Assembly: GCA_018818855.1 (NCBI GenBank)
Contig: JAHIRI010000076.1
Span: 1-33,614, forward strand
DNA from: Patescibacteria group bacterium
GTDB taxonomy: Bacteria; Patescibacteriota; Patescibacteriia; XYB2-FULL-38-15
Direction of reading: 5' to 3'
Length of the DNA stretch: 33,614 nucleotides
Below, one piece after another: positions 15,253-22,139 of the stretch. Position 1 is the first letter of the stretch. Each line of letters starts with the position of its first letter. The position numbers and the translations under genes are program-made. The notes under the pieces were generated by a model. The model searched no databases, had not been told where the DNA came from, and saw only the letters and a program-made list of their open reading frames with translations.

Positions 15253-16407
15253 ATGACTCTTCCTTATCGCCGCATCGTCTACATTTCGTTTATCGCAATC
15301 TTTCTCATCGTCACTCCGATTGTAATCCTCTACACCACCGGATATCGTTATAATTTTCAAACAAATAAGCTCCAAAAAACTGGAATTTTAATTTTGAAAT
15401 CAAGTCCTCTGGGAGCAAAAATCTATCTAAACGGTGAATTAAGAAAAGAAACAACGCCGGCGAGAATCACAAATCTTTTTCCCAACGACTACACCATTAA
15501 AATCGAAAAAGAAAATTTTTATCCCTGGCAAAAAAACCTGCCCATAGAAAGTAGCCTTACGACTTTTGCGGAAAACATCACTCTCTTTGAAAAACTTTTA
15601 CCCGCCGAAGTTGTAGAAAACAATTCTGAACTATTCAGTCTCGCGCCCAATAAAGAAAAAATTATTTACCTGGATAAAAAAGAAACCGGGGATGAAGTTT
15701 GGCTTCTGAATTTCAAAAATAACAAAAGCAGTCTGATTTATAGAATTTCCGAGGGAAAAAATGATATTGTAAATTTAGAATGGAGTAATGACAACCAAAA
15801 AGTTTTACTTACGGTTAATTTTTCCGACGCGACTGACTCACACAAATATATAATGATAAATACTGAAACCAATGAAATTTCTGTTTACCAAAAACTTTCT
15901 GATTTTTATTTTACTTTCTCCGGCGTTCCTATAAATATTGCCGATGCCAATCTCCTCCCCGATCTTGACGTCGCAACCGGATATTCCGGCGCGGTCGCCG
16001 TTTTAGATAAAAAAACAAAAAATATTTCAGTAGTCAAACCGACTTCGCTGGATGTTATCTTTGAAACAAAAGCCGATCAGGCGGCCTGGTCATCTGACGT
16101 GAAAAAACTTCTCTACACCACTGACTTTGAAATTTGGATTTATAATTTTTCCACCGAAGAAAAAACACTTATCAGCCGCTACAGCCAGGAAATAAAAAAA
16201 GTAGATTGGGTTAATGAAAATTATATTGCCGCTCTTTTAGGCGGGGCTGTAAAAATTATTGAACTTGACGAACGCGATCAAAGAAATGTAATTGATCTCA
16301 TAGCTCCGGGAGAAATTAATAATTTCTTTATTGATTCAGCCAAACAAAGCATTTATTTTTCCGGCGTCATCGGAAACAAAAAAGGAGTTTTTGAACTCCC
16401 GTATTAA
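15253..16407 (+). CDS. membrane-anchored PEGA-domain protein with TolB-like repeats
   Basis: A 384-residue protein of unknown function. An N-terminal signal anchor (IVYISFIAIFLIVTPIVILYT, about 8-28) leads to a PEGA domain: ILILKSSPLGAKIYLNGELRKETTPARITNLFPNDYTIKI, with the typical P-x-G-A-x-(I/V)-Y-x-(N/D)-G core near residues 52-62. The rest, from about 110, is a series of beta strands with W-S-x-D motifs (LEWSNDNQKVLLT, AAWSSDVKKLLYT) that look like TolB/WD40-type blades. It probably lies outside the membrane and binds proteins or glycans. No SD is seen before the ATG. Convergent with rmlA with only 17 bp between them and no clear terminator. Confidence 0.8.
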   Translation: MTLPYRRIVYISFIAIFLIVTPIVILYTTGYRYNFQTNKLQKTGILILKSSPLGAKIYLNGELRKETTPARITNLFPNDYTIKIEKENFYPWQKNLPIESSLTTFAENITLFEKLLPAEVVENNSELFSLAPNKEKIIYLDKKETGDEVWLLNFKNNKSSLIYRISEGKNDIVNLEWSNDNQKVLLTVNFSDATDSHKYIMINTETNEISVYQKLSDFYFTFSGVPINIADANLLPDLDVATGYSGAVAVLDKKTKNISVVKPTSLDVIFETKADQAAWSSDVKKLLYTTDFEIWIYNFSTEEKTLISRYSQEIKKVDWVNENYIAALLGGAVKIIELDERDQRNVIDLIAPGEINNFFIDSAKQSIYFSGVIGNKKGVFELPY

Positions 16408-16424
16408 AATAATTTGCTGAACAT

Positions 16425-17495
16425 TTACAATTCCACCACTGAGTTATCACCAATTATCATTTTGTGGCCGAGCGGCAAACTGTCGCACGAAGAAGCAACA
16501 ACCGCGTTATGACCGATCAAACTATCAACGATTCTTTTGCCGCATTTTATTTCTGCATTATCAAAAACAATTGAGTGTTCAATTTCCGTATTTGTGATTT
16601 TTGTATTATTGCCGATTGAAGTGTATGGTCCGATATAACTGTCGTTGATCATACAATTTCTCCCAATCACGACCGGACCGCGAATCAACGATCTCCCCCC
16701 AATATAAGTTCCTTTTTCAATTTTTACTTTTCCTTGAATAATTACTCCTGGGGCCATATTGGCCTCATTTTTTATATCATTCAAATCATGCAAAATCAAC
16801 TGATTTCCTTCAAGCAAATCTTCCGGTTTTCCCGTATCTTTCCACCAACCGGTAATTTCCTCATATCCAACATTAAAACCTTTTTCAATCAAATAAGTGT
16901 TGGCGTCAGAAATTTCAAATTCACCGCGATCCGACGGCGAAATATTTTCCACTGCATCGAAAATATGCTGATCATAAATATAAATCCCGGTCTGAGCAAA
17001 ATTACTCTGGGGCCTGGCCGGCTTTTCTTCAACGCGAATAATTTTTCCGTCCCGGATCACTGGCACACCAAATCTTTCAGGATCGCTCACGCGGGCAAAC
17101 GCAAGAAGAACATTTAACCGGTCATTTAAAAATTTTTCTACGAATCTTTTAATGCTTCCCAAAATAATGTTATCGCCGAGATAAAAAATAAACGGTTCAT
17201 TCCCTAAAAAATCTTTTGCATTTCGAACAATATGAGCCAACCCCTTCGGGCCGCCAGCTTGCTCAATATATGAAATTCTTAAACCCCAGCGGCTGCCATC
17301 ACCAACTACCGGCTGAATTTCTTTTTCACCGGGATTAATATTGATACCGACTTCTTTGATCCCCGCCTCAGCAATTTTTTCCAATGCATAAAAAAGCATT
17401 GGCTTGTTGGCAATGGGAATTAGATGCTTATTAATTGTATAGGTAATCGGCCGCAATCTCGTCGCTCTCCCTCCGGCCGTAATCAAAGCTTTCAT
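16425..17495 (-). CDS. rmlA: glucose-1-phosphate thymidylyltransferase, long form
   Basis: A 356-residue nucleotidyltransferase that makes dTDP-glucose from dTTP and glucose-1-phosphate, the first step to dTDP-6-deoxy sugars. Signature GGRATRLRPITYTINKHLIPIANKPM (8-33), the metal site FYLGDNI near 104-110, and VEEKPARPQSNFAQTGIYIYD. After about residue 245 the chain continues as a left-handed beta-helix of hexapeptide repeats (IIQGKVKIEKGTYIG, VVIGRNCMINDSYIG), so this is the long form rather than the 290-residue RmlA. The ATG at 17495 is chosen because it places the GG-x-x-T-R-L-R-P motif at the N-terminus. It lies 5 bp after rmlD. Confidence 0.92.
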   Translation of the reverse strand: MKALITAGGRATRLRPITYTINKHLIPIANKPMLFYALEKIAEAGIKEVGININPGEKEIQPVVGDGSRWGLRISYIEQAGGPKGLAHIVRNAKDFLGNEPFIFYLGDNIILGSIKRFVEKFLNDRLNVLLAFARVSDPERFGVPVIRDGKIIRVEEKPARPQSNFAQTGIYIYDQHIFDAVENISPSDRGEFEISDANTYLIEKGFNVGYEEITGWWKDTGKPEDLLEGNQLILHDLNDIKNEANMAPGVIIQGKVKIEKGTYIGGRSLIRGPVVIGRNCMINDSYIGPYTSIGNNTKITNTEIEHSIVFDNAEIKCGKRIVDSLIGHNAVVASSCDSLPLGHKMIIGDNSVVEL

Positions 17496-17500
17496 AAATT

Positions 17501-18343
17501 TTATTTTGTTTTTAAATAATCTGCCAACGCTTCCTCCCACTTTCGGATTGGCGGCAATTTTGTATTTATCAGTATTGAATATTTTGGTCTTTTGGCAGGC
17601 CTTGGAAATCTATCCGCGCCTACCGGTATTAACTTAACACTTTTGCCGGATAATTCAAATGTTTTCTTGGCCCAGCCATACCAAGTGCAAGAACCCTCAT
17701 TTGTCACATGATAAATACCAAATGGTTTTTTCCATTCAATAATCTCTCTTGTTCGATGCGCCAAATCGCAAACATAAGTCGGAGAACTCACTTCTTCATC
17801 GACTAACTCCAAACAATCTTTCTCTTCGGCACATTTTAACATTACATCAACAAAACTTTTTTTCGCTCCAACACTCTGCGCCTGTTTTCCAAAAAGCCGC
17901 GAAGTTCTAATTAAATAATATTTTTTATTTTTAATTTGTTGTTCGCCTAACAATTTTGAACTGGCATACAAGCTCTGCGGATTTGGCATGGCGTCTTCCT
18001 TGTACCCGTCAATTTCTTTTCCATCAAAAATATAATCGGTACCATAGTGAACAAAAATTGCGTCAACGGCTTCAGCTGCCTCGGATAAATTCAAAACGGC
18101 ATATCCATTAACTTGATCAGCAAAATCCTTTTCCCCTTCTTCAATTTTGTCCACTGCGTTGTACGCCGCGGCATTAACAATAATTTCCGGCTTCAAATCG
18201 GAGATTCTTTTGCTGACCTCTTCTTTTTTTGTAATATCAATTTCTTCCTTATCCCAGGTTGTCACTTCGTAGCCATTCTCCGCAAATTCCCGCGCCAATT
18301 CCTGGCCCAGCATTCCCTTTGATCCAATGATTAGAACCTTCAT
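17501..18343 (-). CDS. rmlD: dTDP-4-dehydrorhamnose reductase
   Basis: A 280-residue short-chain dehydrogenase/reductase that reduces dTDP-4-keto-L-rhamnose to dTDP-L-rhamnose. The cofactor motif is GSKGMLGQEL (7-16), with NAAAYNAVDKIEEG (58-70) and FVHYGTDYIFDG typical of RmlD, and the catalytic Y126-xxx-K130 in LYASSKLLGE. The ATG at 18343 gives the standard N-terminus. A promoter is present at 18379-18407, so rmlD-rmlA form a unit separate from the upstream GC-rich island, whose own terminator ends just before it. Confidence 0.92.
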   Translation of the reverse strand: MKVLIIGSKGMLGQELAREFAENGYEVTTWDKEEIDITKKEEVSKRISDLKPEIIVNAAAYNAVDKIEEGEKDFADQVNGYAVLNLSEAAEAVDAIFVHYGTDYIFDGKEIDGYKEDAMPNPQSLYASSKLLGEQQIKNKKYYLIRTSRLFGKQAQSVGAKKSFVDVMLKCAEEKDCLELVDEEVSSPTYVCDLAHRTREIIEWKKPFGIYHVTNEGSCTWYGWAKKTFELSGKSVKLIPVGADRFPRPAKRPKYSILINTKLPPIRKWEEALADYLKTK

Positions 18344-18378
18344 AAATAAGCTAAATTTAAACATTTACTACTCTATTT

Positions 18379-18407
18379 ACTTTACTAAAAACACTGCTTT
18401 TCGTCAA
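18379..18407 (-). promoter_or_regulatory. promoter of rmlD-rmlA
   Basis: Minus strand: TTGACG (18407-18402), 17 bp, TAAAGT (18384-18379). It lies about 15 bp beyond the T-run of the island terminator and gives a leader of roughly 30 nt. Confidence 0.6.
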
Positions 18408-18421
18408 TCCTTGTCCATAAA

Positions 18422-18466
18422 TAAAAAAACACCGTTCTCCACAGCGGGTGCTGCAAAAAACGGTGT
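18422..18466 (-). terminator. nested terminator of the GC-rich island operon
   Basis: Outer stem ACACCGTT / AACGGTGT (18466-18459 with 18436-18429), inner stem CAGC-ACCC-GCTG, then a run of seven T on the minus strand. The architecture (hairpin inside a hairpin) resembles the GGDEF-gene terminator at 2226-2284. Confidence 0.85.
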
Positions 18467-18492
18467 GGTTGTCCTCCTTGTTCTTCTCCGGA

Positions 18493-18723
18493 TCAGATCG
18501 ACGTGTGTTCCACCGGCTTGGCCGATCTGGCCTTTTGCGCCTCCTCGGCCATCATGACACGCCGCTCATCGGCAGAGAGAATATCCCACTCCCTCACGAG
18601 CCGATCTTCCTCCCGCTGAGTTTCGGCGGAAAGAATCGCTCGCGCGATCTCCCTCTTCTTCCTCTGGATCGTGGGGAGATCTCTCTCCACCACTGCTCTC
18701 CTCTTCTTGCGTCTCCTCGCCAT
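18493..18723 (-). CDS. small basic helical protein of the GC-rich island
   Basis: A 76-residue protein, unknown family. The N-terminus is extremely basic (MARRRKKRRAVVER), followed by predicted helix rich in Arg/Glu/Ala (QRKKREIARAILSAETQREEDRLVREW). No Cys and no membrane segment. Nucleic-acid binding is possible from charge alone. The strand and start are supported by a perfect AGGAGG 6 bases before the ATG and by a minus-strand terminator after the stop. It lies 21 bp after the 157-residue gene. The GC content is far above that of the flanking rml genes. A long plus-strand frame across it is a shadow. Confidence 0.72.
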   Translation of the reverse strand: MARRRKKRRAVVERDLPTIQRKKREIARAILSAETQREEDRLVREWDILSADERRVMMAEEAQKARSAKPVEHTSI

Positions 18724-18729
18724 AGCTCG

Positions 18730-18735
18730 CCTCCT
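18730..18735 (-). promoter_or_regulatory. strong ribosome binding site deciding the 76-aa start
   Basis: AGGAGG on the minus strand, 6 bases before the ATG. It is a full SD like that of the GGDEF gene and unlike most genes here. It also supports minus-strand coding of the island. Confidence 0.8.
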
Positions 18736-18744
18736 ATGATCGAT

Positions 18745-19218
18745 CTACAGCCCGGCCTTGCACAGAGCCGCGAGCGCCATACCGTCCTCAGTCTCGTAAA
18801 TGAAGTCGGCAAGCCCCATCCAATTGCCGCCATCTTCGGCATGGAGCCGAACAACGACCACGCCGACCTTGCCGGTCATGCGCGCCGAGTCGGGCCGGAA
18901 GTAGCCGATGGGCTCGACCGCGGGCACTTCGCCCTTGGAGACCGAGCTGCGATCAGCCTCGAGCACTTCCTTGCCGGCGCCCGGACGCCACGGCCGCACC
19001 ACCTTGATCTTCGTGCCGCAAACCTTGAGCGTCACCGCGCCGATGACCTTGTCCGGATCGCCTCCTTCCTGGAGCACGAGCGGCTGGATCCACTTCTTGC
19101 CGCCTTCGGGGCCGACCTCGCCGACCCGGACGGCGAAGAACTTGCCGTCGGCCCGTTCGAGCTGCCTCGTCTCGGGATTCCACTGCCACCCACCACCAAG
19201 TTCCTGCACTTCCGGCAT
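18745..19218 (-). CDS. unknown beta-rich protein of the GC-rich island
   Basis: A 157-residue soluble protein, first gene of the island operon. No signal or membrane segment. It is rich in Gly, Val, Trp and charged residues, with alternating strand-like pieces: GGGWQWNPETRQLERADGK, FFAVRVGEV, KKWIQPLVLQEGG, IGAVTLKVCGTKIKVVRPW, GKVGVVVVRLHAEDGG, FIYETEDGMALAAL. The order GKFF...W-x-QP...Q-E...IG recalls parts of the NDP-hexose 2,3-dehydratase family, but it is far shorter and the match is by eye only. A GGAAG-rich stretch precedes the ATG, and a TTGACA promoter with a flanking 10-bp inverted repeat lies upstream. A sampled coding line is about 70% GC, against about 25% in flanking DNA, which suggests recent transfer. 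Confidence 0.68.
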   Translation of the reverse strand: MPEVQELGGGWQWNPETRQLERADGKFFAVRVGEVGPEGGKKWIQPLVLQEGGDPDKVIGAVTLKVCGTKIKVVRPWRPGAGKEVLEADRSSVSKGEVPAVEPIGYFRPDSARMTGKVGVVVVRLHAEDGGNWMGLADFIYETEDGMALAALCKAGL

Positions 19219-19256
19219 CTCTTCCCTTCCTTCCCTGAAGCCCCCTTGGCTTCTTG

Positions 19257-19302
19257 TTGATATTGATAGGTTAAATTACAAAATGAAAAATGTCAATATC
19301 AA
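19257..19302. promoter_or_regulatory. 10-bp inverted repeat flanking the island promoter (possible operator)
   Basis: TTGATATTGA (19257-19266) and its exact reverse complement TCAATATCAA (19293-19302) lie on either side of the island promoter. One arm overlaps the -35 box and the other lies just past the -10. Centre-to-centre spacing is 36 bp. Confidence 0.55.
19268..19296 (-). promoter_or_regulatory. promoter of the GC-rich island operon
   Basis: Minus strand: perfect TTGACA (19296-19291), 17 bp, TAACCT (19273-19268). The -35 begins about 4 bp after the T-run of the preceding gene's terminator, as at the GGDEF gene. Confidence 0.65.
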
Positions 19303-19323
19303 AAAAGCGGCCTTTCCGGCCGC
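19301..19323 (-). terminator. intrinsic terminator of the 69-aa gene
   Basis: GCGGCC / GGCCGC stem (19307-19312 with 19318-19323), 5-base loop, followed by six T on the minus strand. Confidence 0.85.
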
Positions 19324-19341
19324 CTTTCTAAAATCAACTCT

Positions 19342-19551
19342 CTATTTTTTCTTTTTTTTCGCTTCTCTCTGTAATTCCACAATTAAACCCACTGCTTGTT
19401 GACCAAATTCCCTAATCAAGACTTTTTCGGCGTCCCGACCTTGCCTTCCGCCCCTCAAAATCATTCCCTTTAAACTTAAAACTCGATCTTGTATTTTTTG
19501 TTTTTCGTGCAAATCGTCCTGTATTCTTTCGAACCCCAAACCTTCTTCCAT
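19342..19551 (-). CDS. small charged helical protein, unknown
   Basis: A 69-residue protein, unknown family. It looks wholly helical: MEEGLGFERIQDDLHEKQKIQDRVLSLKGM, then a Gly/Arg turn (LRGGRQGRDAEKV) and a C-terminal helix ending in KKKKK. No Cys, no membrane segment. Codon use is AT-rich like the native genes, unlike the neighbouring island. It is separated from the fdtA-like gene by about 100 bp containing repeat family A, and closed by a good terminator, which supports that it is a real transcribed gene. Confidence 0.6.
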   Translation of the reverse strand: MEEGLGFERIQDDLHEKQKIQDRVLSLKGMILRGGRQGRDAEKVLIREFGQQAVGLIVELQREAKKKKK

Positions 19552-19593
19552 ATTTTTATAATTAATTTTTATTTTGCACCCTGATAATACTTC

Positions 19594-19660
19594 GTGTTAT
19601 CTTCGCTCGTTCGGAAATTCAAAAACTTCATTTTTGATTTCACTCACTCGCTTAATAATA
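19594..19660. repeat. dispersed palindromic repeat, copy 2 (family A)
   Basis: Matches 106-165 in order and spacing (GTGTTATCT, CGCTCG-TCGGAAAT, TTTCACTCACTCGCTTAATAATA), with a few extra bases in the middle. The stop codon of the fdtA-like gene (19652-19654) lies inside it, at nearly the same place as in copy 1. Confidence 0.6.
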
Positions 19661-20059
19661 AGGGCTCACTTTTTTAAATTCTTCATAATCTTCAATGTAG
19701 TCGCTCCGGTCGGGATTATAGTTTGTAGATGAAAGCGCCAAAAGAATGGCGTCCGGAGAAAAATCTTTAAAATGATGCCAAACAAAATTCGGGACGTACA
19801 TCGCGCCGGTTGGACCAACAAGCGGAATTTCCTCAACCCCCTGGCCCTTATCAACTACCGCCGTGCAAGTTCCCTGAATCATAACAAATAATTCCTCTTC
19901 GACTTTATGGCAATGCGCGCCGGTCGGCGACATGGGCTTGGTAATAAAATAAACGCGCTTCACGGGAAAATCAATATACTCTTTAAGTTCCATTGGACTC
20001 ATTATAAACTTTGGCGTTTCAATTTTCTTTAATTCAAAAACTTTAAATTCTTTTTCCAT
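19652..20059 (-). CDS. FdtA/WxcM-like cupin, dTDP-4-oxo-6-deoxyglucose ketoisomerase
   Basis: A 135-residue single-domain cupin. Family members move the keto group of dTDP-4-oxo-6-deoxyglucose from C4 to C3 on the way to amino or 3-keto sugars. The His motif reads TGAHCHKVEEELFVMIQG (H49, H51), where FdtA/QdtA enzymes have a H-x-H in the same place, and the C-terminal SDYIEDYEEFKK is the family's D-Y-x-x-D-Y-x-E-F ending. It starts 1 bp after rmlB, which supplies its expected substrate. No aminotransferase is visible nearby. It could alternatively stand in for an epimerase. Confidence 0.8.
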   Translation of the reverse strand: MEKEFKVFELKKIETPKFIMSPMELKEYIDFPVKRVYFITKPMSPTGAHCHKVEEELFVMIQGTCTAVVDKGQGVEEIPLVGPTGAMYVPNFVWHHFKDFSPDAILLALSSTNYNPDRSDYIEDYEEFKKVSPYY

Positions 20060-20060
20060 A

Positions 20061-21074
20061 CTATTTTATATGCGGGTTTAATTCTTCTTTTCTTTTTTGT
20101 ATTTTGCCAACCCATTCCTTATTCGCCAAATACCAATCCACCGTTTCCCTCAATCCTTGCTCAAATTTATCTCGGCTATATTCCGGCTTCCATCCCAAAG
20201 CCATGATCTTTGCCGCATCAATTGCGTAGCGCCGATCATGCCCCGGCCGATCAGTCACGTGTTCGATCATTTCTTCACCCTTGCCCATAATCTTTAGCAT
20301 CATTTTGGTAATTTCCATATTACTACGTTCATTGTCAACGCCAATATTGTAAACTTCACCCGGCACGCCTTTATGGAGCAACAAATCTAGCGCCGCGGCG
20401 TGGTCAGTCACATAAATCCAGTCGCGAACATAAAGTCCGTCGCCGTAAACTGGAACTTTTTCTCCCCCGAACAGCCGAAAAATAAAATACGGAATTATTT
20501 TTTCCGGAAACTGATATGGCCCGTAATTATTGGAGCAATGCGTCACGACAACCGGAACTTTATGCGTAACAAAATACGCGTTGCACATCAAATCTCCGCC
20601 TGCTTTGGCCGCGGCATATGGCATATTCGGTAAAACCGGAGTTGACTCAGTAAATTTTCTATCATCATCAAGCCCGAGCGCGCCGTAGACCTCATCAGTT
20701 GAAACATTTACAAATTTTTCTATATTATTGACTCGCACCGCATCCAAAATCATCTGCACACCAAGAGTATTTGTCATCACAAAATCTTTGCAGCCGCCGT
20801 GGATGGAGCGGTCAACGTGCGTTTCAGCGGCGAAATTTATGACGTGATTGATTTTATGCTCGGTAATAACTTGGTTTAATTTTTCCAAATCACAAATGTC
20901 TCCTTGGACAAAAGTATAGTTCGGATTATTTTCTACATCACGCAAATTATCCAGATTTCCGGCGTAAGTCAGCTTGTCATAATTTACGATTTTGTAATCC
21001 GGATATTTTTTTAACATTTGCCGGACGAAATTTGATCCAATAAATCCGGCGCCTCCACAAACTAATAAATTCAT
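20061..21074 (-). CDS. rmlB: dTDP-glucose 4,6-dehydratase
   Basis: A 337-residue extended SDR enzyme that turns dTDP-glucose into dTDP-4-keto-6-deoxyglucose. NAD-binding GGAGFIGSNFV (7-17), the substrate segment NFAAETHVDRSI (80-91), STDEVYG (125-131) with the catalytic Asp-Glu pair, Y153-xxx-K157 in MPYAAAKAGGD, and RDWIYVTDHAAALDLLL. Length and motifs are typical. It is followed directly by the fdtA-like gene. A palindromic repeat sits just upstream, between it and the Nudix gene. Confidence 0.97.
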   Translation of the reverse strand: MNLLVCGGAGFIGSNFVRQMLKKYPDYKIVNYDKLTYAGNLDNLRDVENNPNYTFVQGDICDLEKLNQVITEHKINHVINFAAETHVDRSIHGGCKDFVMTNTLGVQMILDAVRVNNIEKFVNVSTDEVYGALGLDDDRKFTESTPVLPNMPYAAAKAGGDLMCNAYFVTHKVPVVVTHCSNNYGPYQFPEKIIPYFIFRLFGGEKVPVYGDGLYVRDWIYVTDHAAALDLLLHKGVPGEVYNIGVDNERSNMEITKMMLKIMGKGEEMIEHVTDRPGHDRRYAIDAAKIMALGWKPEYSRDKFEQGLRETVDWYLANKEWVGKIQKRKEELNPHIK

Positions 21075-21085
21075 ATCTACATTTT

Positions 21086-21167
21086 GTCATTGCGAGGAGT
21101 CCCGACTTTAGTCGGGCAACGTGGCAATCCCACCGTTATGAGATTGCTTCGCTTCGCTCGCAAAGAC
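21086..21167. repeat. REP-like palindrome, GTCATTGCGAG type, copy 1
   Basis: Left end GTCATTGCGAG (21086-21096), right end CTCGCAAAGAC (21157-21167), inverted with one mismatch. Inside are CCCGAC-TTTA-GTCGGG (21101-21116) and a GGCAATCC...GATTGC pair. The same outer ends and order occur at 28500-28584. It lies between two operon genes. Confidence 0.8.
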
Positions 21168-21177
21168 ATTCTTAAAA

Positions 21178-21705
21178 TTATTTAAAATATTTTCTCACCA
21201 TCGCCCAAGCGGCCATGGTCTCGCCACCCCAGATTTCGTTACTTTCAATCATTTTATCAATCTCTTCCGGCGTCTTTAATAAAATCTCAATTTCTTCTGT
21301 TTCTTCTGGATGACTTTCCTCTTTTTTTAAATTTTTTACTAAAAAAACTCTTACTAATTCTTTTGAAAAACCTTGCGAAGAGGCAAACTCTCCAATAAAT
21401 TTCAAATCTCCCTGATAACCGGTTTCTTCTTCAAGTTCAGCTCGGGCTGCCCCCTCGGGAGTTTGTCCATCTTCAATACCACCCGCACAAAATTCTATAC
21501 CGTCCTTATCAAAAAGATAACGATATTGCCGCACCAGAATAATCCGCCCGTCGTCCAAAATTGGCACGACCATACTCCCGCCGGGATTATCAAAATAATA
21601 ATAATCCCCCTCTTTTCCGTTTGGCAATTGGAATTTATCGTGTTTATAAGTCCACCACGGATTTTTGTGCAAAATTTCTTCACTTAATTTTTTGTATCTT
21701 TTCAT
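21178..21705 (-). CDS. Nudix hydrolase, ADP-ribose pyrophosphatase-like
   Basis: A 175-residue Nudix protein expected to cleave a nucleoside diphosphate linked to another group, such as ADP-ribose or an NDP-sugar. The N-terminus GDYYYFDNPGGSMVVPILDDGRIILVRQYRY resembles the ADP-ribose pyrophosphatase group. The Nudix box (75-97) reads GGIEDGQTPEGAARAELEEETG: the metal-binding E-L-x-E-E core is kept, but the usual Arg before it is Ala and an upstream Glu is Gln. It overlaps the cupin gene by 4 bp (ATGA). Its place among sugar genes suggests a nucleotide-sugar housekeeping role. Confidence 0.88.
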   Translation of the reverse strand: MKRYKKLSEEILHKNPWWTYKHDKFQLPNGKEGDYYYFDNPGGSMVVPILDDGRIILVRQYRYLFDKDGIEFCAGGIEDGQTPEGAARAELEEETGYQGDLKFIGEFASSQGFSKELVRVFLVKNLKKEESHPEETEEIEILLKTPEEIDKMIESNEIWGGETMAAWAMVRKYFK

Positions 21706-22139
21706 ATAATTTTATATTCAATTGTCTTCTCTGAAGATAGTGACTCGCCACTCAAGACAACCAAAGGAGAAAAATCATTTCCTGGGTTTCGTACTGCATG
21801 AGCAATTCCCGTTGGAACATAATACATCGTATATTTTTCTTTATCTCCGAGCGACATCTCTATTTTTTCTTTTCTTCCGGTTTTAGGATCTTCCAAATAA
21901 AGCTCCATCGGACCCATCGGGCAAAAAAATTCTCCTTTTGTAATGTGATAATGATTGCCGGCCACATCCCCGGGACCAAGGTAATTTAAATAAGCAAATT
22001 TGGGTGTAAACGATTCATCAATCTCTTCATCAGTCGGCCACAAAAAATTAAACCAACGATTGCCTTTGTTTGACCGTCTTCCACGAATCAACTCCCAATA
22101 TAAATCGTATTTTATAATTTTCAAATCTTGTTCGTTCAT
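21702..22139 (-). CDS. RmlC-like cupin, possible sugar 3,5-epimerase
   Basis: A 145-residue single-domain cupin. GNHYHITKGEFF (62-73) gives the metal or catalytic His pair H63/H65 and Glu70, followed by MELYLEDPKTGRKEKI and YYVPTGIAHAVRN, which resemble the second half of dTDP-4-dehydrorhamnose 3,5-epimerases. It lacks the classic RmlC RGLHYQ and is shorter than RmlC (about 180), so a definite RmlC name is not justified. Overlaps HIT by 4 bp and Nudix by 4 bp, hence translationally coupled. It is the best local candidate for the missing epimerase between RmlB and RmlD. Confidence 0.7.
   Translation of the reverse strand: MNEQDLKIIKYDLYWELIRGRRSNKGNRWFNFLWPTDEEIDESFTPKFAYLNYLGPGDVAGNHYHITKGEFFCPMGPMELYLEDPKTGRKEKIEMSLGDKEKYTMYYVPTGIAHAVRNPGNDFSPLVVLSGESLSSEKTIEYKII

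Noticed and set aside
18490..18535. Resemblance to a sequencing adapter (GACGTGTG...CGATCT)
   Set aside because: The match is short and broken, and the sequence reads as the in-frame C-terminus of the 76-aa gene; chance is the simpler explanation.
18448..19260. 270-aa plus-strand frame over the GC-rich island
   Set aside because: It begins inside the terminator hairpin, spans both minus-strand genes and has a Pro/Arg/His/Leu-rich composition typical of an antisense shadow. Promoter, AGGAGG and terminator all point to the minus strand.
18908..19402. 164-aa plus-strand frame over the island and its promoter
   Set aside because: Low-complexity Ser/Pro/Thr composition, no RBS, runs through the minus-strand promoter and terminator.
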